DNA of 64,000 bases, taken from contig NZ_JBPDVH010000001.1 of the NCBI RefSeq assembly GCF_051851555.1, positions 248,001 to 312,000 on the forward strand. The letters run 5' to 3'. Origin of the DNA: Lonepinella sp051851555 (GTDB taxonomy: Bacteria > Pseudomonadota > Gammaproteobacteria > Enterobacterales > Pasteurellaceae). Position 1 is the first letter of the stretch, and each line of letters opens with the position of its first letter. Shown piece after piece: positions 44,370 through 52,473 of this stretch. Made by a program: the position numbers and the translations under genes. The notes beneath the pieces were generated by a model. That model saw only the letters and a list, made by a program, of their open reading frames with translations. It was not told the DNA's origin and did no database searches.

Positions 44370-45392
44370 GTGCGTATTTTAACCCAAAACCCCCTCATTA
44401 GAGAAGAACAAAAAGCAGAGAATTGGTTAGAAATTCTGGCAAATGCGGTTTCTGACCCTGAAAAATTGCTTAAAATACTGGATTTACCGCTAAATGCCTT
44501 TGAAAAAGATATTCAAGCACGCCGTTTATTTCCTATGCGTGTACCATTGCCTTTTGTGCAAAAAATGGAAAAAGGCAACCCGCAAGATCCGCTTTTTTTG
44601 CAAGTGATGACCGCCCAACAAGAATTTTTAGTGGAAGAGGGGTTTAGTAAAGATCCCCTTGAAGAACAGCAAACTGCCGCCCCCAATATTTTACATAAAT
44701 ACCATAACCGTTTGTTATTTATGATAAAAAATGGCTGTGCAGTTAACTGTCGTTATTGTTTCCGTCGCCATTTCCCATACGAGCAAAATAAAGGCAATAA
44801 AGCCAACTGGTTAAAAGCCTTAGACTATATTGCGGAAAATCCACAAATTGAGGAAATTATTTGGTCAGGTGGCGATCCCTTAATGGCCAAAGATCATGAA
44901 ATAGACTGGCTGATAAAACAGCTCGAAAAAATACCGCACTTACAACGTTTGCGTATTCATACTCGTTTGCCCGTGGTGATTCCACAGCGCATTACGGACG
45001 AACTTTGCCAAATCTTGACCGAAAGTCGTTTTCAAACGGTGTTAGTCACCCATATTAATCACGCCAATGAAATAGATGATCGGTTTGCCCTCGCCATGAC
45101 AGCATTAAAACAAGCGGGCGTCACCTTGTTAAATCAATCGGTATTATTAAAAGGCGTGAATGATGATGCGCATATTCTAAAAGCACTGAGTGATCGTTTA
45201 TTTTCCGTAGGGATTCTGCCTTATTATTTGCATTTATTGGACAAAGTCGAGGGCGCAAGCCATTTTTATCTTTCTGATGAAAGTGCGGGGAAAATTTACA
45301 AAGATTTACAAAAAATCAGTTCTGGCTATTTAGTGCCGAAATTAGCTCGTGAAATTGCCCATGAACCCAATAAAACTTTATATGCCCCGTAG
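44370..45392 (+). CDS. epmB: EF-P beta-lysylation protein EpmB (lysine 2,3-aminomutase-like)
   Basis: EpmB is a radical SAM enzyme that converts alpha-lysine to (R)-beta-lysine for attachment to EF-P by EpmA. The 340-residue product has the SAM cluster motif CAVNCRYC (C123, C127, C130), FRRHFPY, the GGDPLMAKD loop and VTLLNQSVLLKGVNDD. The GTG start at 44370 gives VRILTQNPLIREEQ, which fits the H. influenzae protein; no good ribosome site is visible. The frame stays open far upstream across efp, but that part is antisense shadow. Confidence 0.93.
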   Translation: MRILTQNPLIREEQKAENWLEILANAVSDPEKLLKILDLPLNAFEKDIQARRLFPMRVPLPFVQKMEKGNPQDPLFLQVMTAQQEFLVEEGFSKDPLEEQQTAAPNILHKYHNRLLFMIKNGCAVNCRYCFRRHFPYEQNKGNKANWLKALDYIAENPQIEEIIWSGGDPLMAKDHEIDWLIKQLEKIPHLQRLRIHTRLPVVIPQRITDELCQILTESRFQTVLVTHINHANEIDDRFALAMTALKQAGVTLLNQSVLLKGVNDDAHILKALSDRLFSVGILPYYLHLLDKVEGASHFYLSDESAGKIYKDLQKISSGYLVPKLAREIAHEPNKTLYAP

Positions 45393-45443
45393 TTAATTCT
45401 AGGAAAATCACGAAAGATCCTTTAAAATAAGTAAAATTCGACC

Positions 45444-45479
45444 GCACTTTATTTAGGGTATAAAGTAAAGTGCAATTTT
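45444..45479 (+). terminator. Possible terminator after epmB
   Basis: GCACTTTA (45444-45451) pairs with TAAAGTGC (45466-45473), followed by AATTTTG. The first arm is part of an uptake signal. Confidence 0.6.
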
Positions 45480-45504
45480 GTTTAGTATTTACTGAGGTAA
45501 CATT

Positions 45505-46989
45505 GTGGAAAACACACCAAAAAATAATCCAAGTCAAAGTGAATTAGATTTGGGTACCAATCAAACTGATTCGATTTTGAGCAAAGTCACTGGCTTATTT
45601 AACAAAAAAGAGGGCGCCCAGCCGACACAATTTGCGGTGCGTAAAGAGCCAACATTCGGTAGCCAACCCACTGCGCCCCAAGCAACTGCAACACCGAGCC
45701 AGAATATCAATGCGAGCCCGAATGTTTCCGCTAGCATGGCACAAAATGTGACCCATTATTCTACCTCAAGTTCTTTCCAACAAGGTAACTACCTCAATAC
45801 AACTCACACAGCACAGTCTGTCAGCAACGAAAACGGTCAAGAAAATGTCACAACGCCTGTTTCTAGCGTTACAGAGCCAACTCAACCGACCGCAGCAGAA
45901 ACCGTTGTGGCGGAAACAACCGGTACAGTAGAAACCCCGACAGCAGAAAGCCCGACGGTTCCCCAAACGGATACACCAGAATCAGTTGAACAACCTGTTG
46001 TGGTACCTACATCAAGCAAAGCGAGCAATAAAAACCCTGAAAACTGGGCAATTATGCAGAAATTACCCACTAAACACCGTCGTTTATTTATTGCCATTGC
46101 AGGCGCCGTAGCCATTTTATTGGCGTTATTATGGTTAAAACCAAGTAATAATACCGTAGAAGAAATTCAAGCCAATAACAGTTCATCAACACCGATTGAA
46201 TTCCAGTCGCTCAATCCAAATGAGCCACTACCAGAAACAACGGAAAATGTCACCATGGCAGATAACAACGCCACGGCTAACAGCACTGTCGCACCAGCAG
46301 AACAGGCTAATGTAAATCCGGCTCCACAAGCTACTGCTGAAACCACAACGGCAGCACCAACACAAGCCATTGCACCAACCACACCAGAAACGGCTGCAGC
46401 AGCTAGCCAACCTGTGAACAGTGCAACAGAACAGGCCAAAGCGGAACAAGCAAAATTGGCCGCAGAACAAGCACGTAAAGCTGAACAAGCCAAACTGGCA
46501 GCAGAACAAGCACGTAAAGCCGAACAAGCCAGACTGGCAGCGGAACAAGCTCGCAAAGCAGAACAGGCTAAAGTAGCCGCTCAACAAGCGCATAAAGCTG
46601 AAACCAAAACCACTGCGAGCAAAGCAAAAACAGCGCCAGTGGTTGATGCCAAACCAGCTAGCACCAGTAGCAGCGCCTCAAGCAATAAAGCAAGCAGTGC
46701 CAATACATCTGCTAGTAAAGCGACAAGTACAAACGCAACTTCTGGCACAAAAACCTTAGTCGTACCACAAGGGACATCCTTGTTCCAAGTGTTCCGTAGC
46801 AACGGTTTAGATATTCGTGATGCCAATGCCATGACCAAAGCTAACGGCGCAGGCAATGTATTAAGTAGCTTTAAAGCCAATGACAAAGTACAGGTTTCTG
46901 TCAGCCAAGGCCGTGTCAACAGCATGCGTTTATCGGATGGTTCTGTCTTTACACGTCAAGCAGACGGCACCTATAAATACAGCAAATAG
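45505..46989 (+). CDS. oapA: Opacity-associated protein OapA
   Basis: OapA is a cell-envelope protein linked in H. influenzae to colony opacity and nasopharyngeal colonisation. The 494-residue product has a low-complexity Q/T/P/A-rich N-terminus, one transmembrane segment at about 193-210 (RLFIAIAGAVAILLALLWL), an A/E/Q/K-rich repeat region (about 312-363) and a C-terminal OapA/LysM-like domain (TLVVPQGTSLFQVFRSNGLD) that probably binds cell wall. It starts with GTG after GAGGTAAC. oapB follows. Confidence 0.92.
   Translation: MENTPKNNPSQSELDLGTNQTDSILSKVTGLFNKKEGAQPTQFAVRKEPTFGSQPTAPQATATPSQNINASPNVSASMAQNVTHYSTSSSFQQGNYLNTTHTAQSVSNENGQENVTTPVSSVTEPTQPTAAETVVAETTGTVETPTAESPTVPQTDTPESVEQPVVVPTSSKASNKNPENWAIMQKLPTKHRRLFIAIAGAVAILLALLWLKPSNNTVEEIQANNSSSTPIEFQSLNPNEPLPETTENVTMADNNATANSTVAPAEQANVNPAPQATAETTTAAPTQAIAPTTPETAAAASQPVNSATEQAKAEQAKLAAEQARKAEQAKLAAEQARKAEQARLAAEQARKAEQAKVAAQQAHKAETKTTASKAKTAPVVDAKPASTSSSASSNKASSANTSASKATSTNATSGTKTLVVPQGTSLFQVFRSNGLDIRDANAMTKANGAGNVLSSFKANDKVQVSVSQGRVNSMRLSDGSVFTRQADGTYKYSK
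46438..46593 (+). repeat. Four 39-base tandem repeats inside oapA
   Basis: Four units begin at 46438, 46477, 46516 and 46555. Each encodes KAEQAKLAAEQAR with small changes; the last reads KAEQAKVAAQQAH. A unit of 39 bases keeps the frame, so copy changes would alter length but not switch the gene off. Confidence 0.85.
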
Positions 46990-46996
46990 GTTCACT

Positions 46997-47383
46997 ATGT
47001 TAAAACGACTTTTATTACTCACCCTTATCGGCATCACGGCTTGCAATATGGAGGCTGGATTAGACAACAATAATCCGCCGCCTAAACCACGAGTGGTCTT
47101 AGACAAAACCACGCAAAAAGGTTCAGCAAGCCTATATAAATGTAAAGAGGATAAAGAAATAAAAGTCGTCCGTACCACGGAAAGCAGCAAAAACACCAAG
47201 AAAGTGAAAACCGATGAAATTCTTCTCACCTTTGAGGGCGTGACTGAAAAACTGACCGCCACACTTTACCAAACGGGGAAATTTTACACCAGTATTCACT
47301 GGCAATGGCTAGAAGAAACGAACAACAATAGCCTACGTACTAGTGTAGGCAAATTGTTAGCAGATGAATGTGTTGAGCAATAG
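46997..47383 (+). CDS. oapB: OapB lipoprotein, opacity-associated
   Basis: This 128-residue lipoprotein has a signal peptide ending in the lipobox ITAC (C16). The mature part has a YKCKEDKEI segment and a later cysteine (DECVEQ), a layout reminiscent of MliC-type lysozyme inhibitors, although that link is tentative. In H. influenzae OapB is needed for OapA-dependent opacity. The ATG lies seven bases after the oapA stop. Confidence 0.87.
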   Translation: MLKRLLLLTLIGITACNMEAGLDNNNPPPKPRVVLDKTTQKGSASLYKCKEDKEIKVVRTTESSKNTKKVKTDEILLTFEGVTEKLTATLYQTGKFYTSIHWQWLEETNNNSLRTSVGKLLADECVEQ

Positions 47384-47398
47384 GCTTAGGTAGAATAT

Positions 47399-47430
47399 AA
47401 AAAAGTTGGTTTTTAACACCAACTTTTTTT
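47399..47430. terminator. Bidirectional terminator between oapB and hemB
   Basis: AAAAAAGTTGGT (47399-47410) pairs with ACCAACTTTTTT (47418-47429). Confidence 0.88.
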
Positions 47431-47441
47431 ATGGGAAAAGA

Positions 47442-48464
47442 TTATTTCTGTTTCCCCGCCAAATACAACCACTCTGCCACTTGTTTAGCAAAATAGGTCA
47501 AAATCCCATCGGCGCCGGCCCGCTTAAAGCACAACAAGCCCTCCATGATACATTCTTTTTCTTTTAACCAACCATTTTCAATGGCAGCCAAGTGCATGGC
47601 ATATTCGCCGGACACTTGATAGGCAAAGGTCGGCACACCAAATTGGTGTTTGACACGATAAACCATGTCTAAATACGGCATACCGGGTTTTACCATCACC
47701 ATATCGGCTCCCTCTTGAATATCCAGTGCCACTTCTTGCAAGCCCTCATCACTGTTGGCAGGATCCACTTGATAGGTTTTCTTATCGCCACCTTTTAAGT
47801 TAGCCGATGAACCTACTGCATCACGGAAAGGGCCGTAATAATTGGATGCGTATTTTGCGGCATAGGCCATAATTAAGGTATTAATCAAGCAAGCATTTTC
47901 AAGTGCGGTGCGAATTTTGCCAATTCTGCCATCCATCATATCGCTTGGTGCCACAATATCTGCCCCCGCCTCGGCATGGGAAAGGGCTTGTTTAACCAGA
48001 ACAGCACAGGTTTCTTCATTTAACACATAGCCGGAGTCATCAATAATGCCGTCTTGACCATGCACCGTATAAGGATCTAACGCCACATCCGTTAATACGC
48101 CTAATTCAGGATAAGCGGATTTTAAGGCTCGTACTGCACGTTGTACCAAACCGTTAGGGTTATAGCTTTCTTCTGCTAACAAGGATTTTTTATCTTGTTC
48201 AACCACTGGAAACAAGGCGATGACTGGCACGCCGTATTTGACTAACAAGCCTGCCTCGATCAGTAATTGGTCGATGGTTAATCGTTCCACTTTTGGCATA
48301 GACGGCACGGGTTCACGTCGGTTTTCACCCTCCATAATAAACACAGGATAGATCAAATCATCCACGGTTAATTTATTTTCCGCCATTAAACGGCGGCTAA
48401 AATCATGTTTACGCATACGGCGTAAACGGCGTTCAGGGTAACCTGTAAAAATTTGTATTGTCAT
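47442..48464 (-). CDS. hemB: Delta-aminolevulinic acid dehydratase HemB, Mg-type
   Basis: HemB condenses two 5-aminolevulinate molecules to porphobilinogen. The 340-residue TIM barrel carries the Schiff-base lysines in VMVKPGMPYLD and in the NLKGGDKKTY region. The metal site reads DVALDPYTVHGQDG, with aspartate and alanine where E. coli HemB has its zinc cysteines. This is the magnesium-dependent type known from Pseudomonas. It is convergent with oapB and downstream of tatC on the same strand, separated by a palindromic repeat. Confidence 0.95.
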   Translation of the reverse strand: MTIQIFTGYPERRLRRMRKHDFSRRLMAENKLTVDDLIYPVFIMEGENRREPVPSMPKVERLTIDQLLIEAGLLVKYGVPVIALFPVVEQDKKSLLAEESYNPNGLVQRAVRALKSAYPELGVLTDVALDPYTVHGQDGIIDDSGYVLNEETCAVLVKQALSHAEAGADIVAPSDMMDGRIGKIRTALENACLINTLIMAYAAKYASNYYGPFRDAVGSSANLKGGDKKTYQVDPANSDEGLQEVALDIQEGADMVMVKPGMPYLDMVYRVKHQFGVPTFAYQVSGEYAMHLAAIENGWLKEKECIMEGLLCFKRAGADGILTYFAKQVAEWLYLAGKQK

Positions 48465-48510
48465 TGTTTACTCCAAAACTTGTAAAATTCTTGATTTTTT
48501 TACCGCACTT

Positions 48511-48545
48511 TACCCTCACCCTAGCCCTCTCCCAAAGGGAGAGGG
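48511..48545. repeat. GC-rich palindromic intergenic repeat (copy D)
   Basis: ACCCTCACCCTAGCCCTCTC is followed by CCAAAGGGAGAGGG. It lies just after the tatC stop and may also end the tat transcript. Its first 24 bases match copy B. Confidence 0.8.
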
Positions 48546-48549
48546 AATG

Positions 48550-49296
48550 TTAGGATTCAGTTTCGGCAGTATCTTCTTTTGGGCGGTAGAATCTGGCACA
48601 GATTACACCCACTTCAAACAGCAAACACATAGGAATGGCCAATAAGGTTTGGGAAAAAATATCGGGCGGTGTGAGCAACATGCCGACCACAAAAGCCGTC
48701 ACGATAATATAAGGGCGTTTCGCTTTGAGATCTTCTGGCGTGGTGACGCCTGCCCAACAAAGTAAAATAATCGCCACAGGCACTTCAAAGCAGACCCCAA
48801 AGGCTAAAAATAGGGTCAGGACAAAATCTAAATAGCTGCTAATATCCGTTGCCATGGCAACGCCGTCAGGGGTGGTTTTGGTGAGAAAGCTAAATACCAA
48901 GGGGAACACCACATAATAGGCAAAGGCGACGCCCACATAAAATAATAACGTACTGGAAAATAACAACGGATAGACTAAGCGTTTTTCGTGGCTGTATAAC
49001 GCTGGTGCCACAAATGCCCAAAGCTGATAAAGTAAAAAAGGCACCGAAATAAACACGGCTGAAAGTGCGGTTAATTTTATCGGAGTAAAAAACGGTGCGA
49101 CCACATTGGTGGCAATCATGGTTGAGCCAGCAGGCATAGCATCCAATAAGGGGGTCGCAATTAAATGATAAATATCATTAGAAAAATAGACTAACGCCAG
49201 AAAAACCACGGCAACAAAAATGAATGAGCGTAATAAACGGTTACGTAATTCGATTAAATGTGAGATTAAAGGCTGTGTTTCTTCGACATTACTCAT
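48550..49296 (-). CDS. tatC: Twin-arginine translocase subunit TatC
   Basis: TatC is the inner-membrane receptor for folded proteins with twin-arginine signals. The 248-residue product has six transmembrane helices. The N-terminus LISHLIELRNRLLRS holds the signal-binding region, and FGVCFEVPVAIILL holds the conserved F-E-P motif. The C-terminal tail is short and acidic. Its start overlaps the tatB stop by four bases (ATGA). Confidence 0.96.
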   Translation of the reverse strand: MSNVEETQPLISHLIELRNRLLRSFIFVAVVFLALVYFSNDIYHLIATPLLDAMPAGSTMIATNVVAPFFTPIKLTALSAVFISVPFLLYQLWAFVAPALYSHEKRLVYPLLFSSTLLFYVGVAFAYYVVFPLVFSFLTKTTPDGVAMATDISSYLDFVLTLFLAFGVCFEVPVAIILLCWAGVTTPEDLKAKRPYIIVTAFVVGMLLTPPDIFSQTLLAIPMCLLFEVGVICARFYRPKEDTAETES

Positions 49297-49844
49297 GATT
49301 TTTTCTCCTGTTGGCTAACAGGTTGAGCATCTTCAGCAGGGTGATATTGATCGATATATTGTGCCAACTGTTCGTCTAAAGACAATTCATGTTCAATATT
49401 TTCCGCCAGCTCGTCATCAACTGTTTCCGCATTATCAAGTGCGGTGGAATTTTCCGCTGTTTCCGATGTATTTTGTTGATTCGCTTGATAATTCTCGTTA
49501 CGCACAATCTCAATTTGTTCTTGCAACGAATGATTGGCTACACTGGCTTGTTTATCCAACTCTGCTTTCATTTTTTCCGCAGATTGTTTCAAATCTTGCA
49601 CAGTTTCCGCTAATTCAGGCGATAAAGCATTTAAATTTAAATGCTCGGCTTTTTTGATACTCTCTTGTAATTCTTGCAATTTTAATTCTTGAGCCAATTC
49701 ATTTTGCACATTGGCCGCCAACCCTCGAATCATCCGTACCCATTTCATCACGGTACGAATGGCCACAGGCATACGTTGCGGCCCCAGTACCACTAAGCCC
49801 ACAATAAAAATTAACAGTAACTCAGAAAAACCAATATCAAACAC
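49293..49844 (-). CDS. tatB: Twin-arginine translocase subunit TatB
   Basis: TatB forms the receptor complex with TatC. The 183-residue product begins MFDIGFSELLLIFIVGLVVLGPQRMPVAIRT, the canonical single transmembrane helix, GP hinge and amphipathic helix. A long charged, glutamine-rich tail follows. It sits three bases after tatA and overlaps tatC by four bases. Confidence 0.95.
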   Translation of the reverse strand: MFDIGFSELLLIFIVGLVVLGPQRMPVAIRTVMKWVRMIRGLAANVQNELAQELKLQELQESIKKAEHLNLNALSPELAETVQDLKQSAEKMKAELDKQASVANHSLQEQIEIVRNENYQANQQNTSETAENSTALDNAETVDDELAENIEHELSLDEQLAQYIDQYHPAEDAQPVSQQEKKS

Positions 49845-49847
49845 GGA

Positions 49848-50069
49848 TTATGCCTGTTCTTTTTGCTTTGCCGTCTCTTCTGTTTTCACATTTTCGCCAT
49901 TATCTAGAGATTTAAATTCCGCCTCTTTCGGTTCATCTGCCATGGCTTTTTTAAAACCTTTCACGGATTCGCCTAAATCAGAACCTAAGGTTCTTAATTT
50001 TTTTGTACCGAATAATAACACCACAATGGCCACAATAATGAGAAGTTGCCAAATGCTAATACCACCCAT
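49848..50069 (-). CDS. tatA: Twin-arginine translocase subunit TatA
   Basis: TatA makes the transport channel by oligomerising. The 73-residue product begins MGGISIWQLLIIVAIVVLLF, followed by the FGTKKL hinge and the amphipathic GSDLGESVKGFKKAM. The ATG at 50069 has AGAGG upstream and gives the family start; an in-frame ATG seven codons earlier is unlikely. It is the first gene of tatABC. The tail contains EFKSLDNGE, common in Haemophilus relatives. Confidence 0.95.
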   Translation of the reverse strand: MGGISIWQLLIIVAIVVLLFGTKKLRTLGSDLGESVKGFKKAMADEPKEAEFKSLDNGENVKTEETAKQKEQA

Positions 50070-50214
50070 AAAATACCTCTTAATTTTCAATCATTCATGT
50101 TGCTGAATATACCCTTTTTCCGCCGCTTAAGCAATAGCTACAACAGGTTAAGCCGTAGCGTTTAGGTCACAGGATATGCTATAATTTTGCTTATTTTACG
50201 CATATTTACTCTAA

Positions 50215-50694
50215 ATGGCAAAATCAAACTACATCACTCGCTCAGGCTGGAATGCCTTAGACAAAGAATTAAAGTATCTGTGGAAAGAAGAACGCCCAAA
50301 AGTTACGCAAGCCGTTTCGGAAGCAGCAGCCATGGGCGATCGCAGTGAAAACGCCGAATATATTTACGGTAAACGACGCTTACGTGAAATTGATCGGCGT
50401 GTACGATTTTTAATGAAACGGTTAGAAGTATTGCAAATTGTGGATTATCACCCCCAACAAGAGGGCAAAGTGTTTTTCGGTGCATGGGTGGAATTGGAAA
50501 CAGAAAACGGCGAATTAAAACAATATCGTATTGTGGGTTGTGATGAATTTGATCCGGTTAAAAATTGGATCTCCATTGACTCCCCTGTGGCGCGAGCTTT
50601 GATTGGCAAACAGTTAGATGACGAAGTGCGTGTAAATACGCCATCGGGTAATATGCTGTTTTTTATCAATCGGATTTGGTATGAAAAAAGTTAA
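50215..50694 (+). CDS. greB: Transcript cleavage factor GreB
   Basis: GreB rescues backtracked RNA polymerase by stimulating cleavage of long 3' RNA overhangs. The 159-residue product has the N-terminal coiled coil with the acidic tip (AAAMGDRSENAEYIYGKRRLREIDRR; tip D-x-x-E-N-A-E) and a C-terminal FKBP-like domain (RIVGCDEFDPVKNWISIDSP). The YGKRRLREID segment favours GreB over GreA. A TATAAT box lies at 50180-50185. Confidence 0.95.
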   Translation: MAKSNYITRSGWNALDKELKYLWKEERPKVTQAVSEAAAMGDRSENAEYIYGKRRLREIDRRVRFLMKRLEVLQIVDYHPQQEGKVFFGAWVELETENGELKQYRIVGCDEFDPVKNWISIDSPVARALIGKQLDDEVRVNTPSGNMLFFINRIWYEKS

Positions 50695-50766
50695 CAATTT
50701 CTGGCTAGCGTTATATTCTTGTTTAAAAACTTATCAATAACATTTAGGAAAACGAGAGGAAATACC

Positions 50767-51039
50767 ATGTCTAATTTAAATGTTGCTATCAATTTCAGAA
50801 CAACGGATAGCCTTAAAGTGAATGCTTATAAGGTTATTAAAAATTATGGATTTACGCCATCTCAGGTATTCAATCTATTTTTAACCGAGATTGCGAATAC
50901 AAAAACAATCCCCCTAAATTTAAGCTATTTGAAACCCAATGCTGAAACCTTAGGGGCGATGGAAGAAGTGAACAGTGGCAATATGAAATATCATCTTGTT
51001 GATGATAATGAGGCGACAAAATGCAAACAGCACATCTAA
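50767..51039 (+). CDS. RelB/DinJ-family antitoxin without an adjacent toxin
   Basis: This 90-residue protein has the N-terminal ribbon-helix-helix of the RelB/DinJ family: NVAINFRTTDSLKVNAYKV forms the strand and first helix, GFTPSQVFNLFLTEIA the second. The remainder is a toxin-binding tail. The ATG at 50767 follows AGAGGAAATACC. Downstream there is no RelE/YafQ-type frame; only structured noncoding DNA and the opposed rhuM gene. It is therefore an orphan antitoxin or a remnant whose toxin was deleted. Confidence 0.8.
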   Translation: MSNLNVAINFRTTDSLKVNAYKVIKNYGFTPSQVFNLFLTEIANTKTIPLNLSYLKPNAETLGAMEEVNSGNMKYHLVDDNEATKCKQHI

Positions 51040-51265
51040 GAAACACCATGTATCTCAAACAAAGGCTATTTTTATCCTTGATGTACTCGGCTAAATAGCA
51101 TATGATACTATACAAAATAGTGTGACAGACTGCTTTATGCAGACACTAGGTAACCTTTTTAAGGTCGAGGCAAAGCCGGTAATGACGTTCTGGATACTCA
51201 AATATTTTATTTGGGCGCCCCCACTTAGTGTGGGGTTTGTTATTTAGGGGACCTTGATAAAGGTT
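51040..51265. other. Structured intergenic stretch between the antitoxin gene and rhuM
   Basis: About 226 bases without a supported gene. Three hairpins are visible: CTGC-TTTAT-GCAG (near 51131-51143), ACCTT-TTT-AAGGT (near 51153-51165) and CCCCAC-TTAGT-GTGGGG (51219-51235) followed by TTTGTTATTT. The last resembles a terminator. Together they could be a small structured RNA, the 3' end of the antitoxin transcript, or a scar of a lost toxin or mobile element. Confidence 0.4.
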
Positions 51266-52288
51266 TTAGTTTTCACTGGCTTTTTTCGCTATTTTCCCAA
51301 TGGATTTTAGACTTTCAAAATAGGCTTGTTCCACAGGCGACAAAGTTTTGACTTCATAAGCCCTAAATTCCAATTCCGCTTTTTGCTCGGCTTGTTCACG
51401 GCTAATTGAACCCTTATCTTGCAATACACCGTTACCATATATGGCAAGAAATCTGTCTAATTCTTCCACCCAATTTTGCATATACATTGGTGTATGTTCT
51501 ATTGCCTTGATCTCAGCTAAATCAAAAAATGCGGAAACAAGGCGATTTAGGCGAAACAGTTCATCTTCGCTTAAATAATTTTTCGCCGTTTTGGCTTCAC
51601 GCAAAGTGGGTTGTTTGCCGACAAAATTTGTTAAACCCATAAAATCTTTTTGGTGATCCGTGCGAAAGAAAATAATCTCTGCCGACGTTTGTCCACTGGT
51701 GGAATAATGTAATTTATTCTGCACGGTTTGAAAAAACACTTGCGTTTGTGAGCTACTCGGATCGTAATCCATTGCCGTGGCATATAAATCCAATACCTGA
51801 CGGTACAGCATTTTTTCACTGGAACGAATATCCCGAATACGGTTGAGTAAATCTTTCCAATAATTGCCACCACCGTTGTTTTTCAGACGTTCATCATCCA
51901 TAGTGAAACCTTTCACTAAGTATTCATTTAGACGCTCGGTTGCCCATTGCCGAAATCTTGTGCCTTGCGTGGAACGTACACGGTAGCCTACGGCAATAAT
52001 CATTTCTAGATTGTAATATTTCACCGCTTTGGTTTGCGTTTTCCCTGCCATGGCACCGTGTTGAGTGGTAGTAAACTGTAAGTTGACAACCACTTCTTCA
52101 TCAAGCTCGCCACTGTCAAAAATCGCTTTAATATGTTTGCTAATATTTTGCTTGGTGGTTTGGTAAAGCTGTGCCATATCTGCCTGACTAAGCCACAAAT
52201 TGCCATTATCCAAATGCACTTCTAATGCTGGTTTATCTTGGCTGTTTTGATATAAAACCACTTCACCCTTGGCTGTTTGATCGTTCAT
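51266..52288 (-). CDS. rhuM: RhuM family protein
   Basis: This 340-residue protein has the RhuM (DUF4357-unrelated virulence RhuM) pattern: an N-terminal region with VHLDNGNLWLSQADMAQLYQ and ISKHIKAIFDSGELDEE, then NLEMIIAVGYRVRSTQGTRFRQWA, and a C-terminal extension with FGLTNFVGK-like and HNEL-type motifs (FFRTDHQKDFMGLTNFVGKQ). RhuM genes occur in pathogenicity and defence islands and often near type I restriction genes; hsdM lies 10 kb away here. The function is unproven. The ATG at 52288 has GAGA nine bases upstream; another ATG is three codons earlier. Confidence 0.85.
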   Translation of the reverse strand: MNDQTAKGEVVLYQNSQDKPALEVHLDNGNLWLSQADMAQLYQTTKQNISKHIKAIFDSGELDEEVVVNLQFTTTQHGAMAGKTQTKAVKYYNLEMIIAVGYRVRSTQGTRFRQWATERLNEYLVKGFTMDDERLKNNGGGNYWKDLLNRIRDIRSSEKMLYRQVLDLYATAMDYDPSSSQTQVFFQTVQNKLHYSTSGQTSAEIIFFRTDHQKDFMGLTNFVGKQPTLREAKTAKNYLSEDELFRLNRLVSAFFDLAEIKAIEHTPMYMQNWVEELDRFLAIYGNGVLQDKGSISREQAEQKAELEFRAYEVKTLSPVEQAYFESLKSIGKIAKKASEN

Positions 52289-52427
52289 TTCACACATTCT
52301 CTTTATTTAATATGCTGTATAAATTACCACACTCCATTGTCATTATCAACAATATTTTGAAAATGAATTCCTTGCGAACACATCGGTCCGTTTAAATGAC
52401 AATTAGACACGACCTAGCGATAACGAA

Positions 52428-52453
52428 AAAGGGCGAACATCTGTTCGCCCTTT
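52428..52453. terminator. Terminator after the YidE-type transporter gene
   Basis: AAAGGGCGAACA (52428-52439) pairs perfectly with TGTTCGCCCTTT (52442-52453). Read on the minus strand, it follows the transporter stop. Confidence 0.82.
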
Positions 52454-52473
52454 ATATTCAATACATTATACCG

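Noticed and set aside
45766..46925. Several long minus-strand frames inside oapA
   Set aside because: They are shadows of the repetitive, A/E/Q-rich oapA coding sequence and give cysteine-rich, low-complexity products unlike real proteins.
51266..52288. RhuM as the toxin partner of the RelB/DinJ antitoxin
   Set aside because: It is on the opposite strand, belongs to an unrelated family, and is separated by 226 bases of noncoding DNA.
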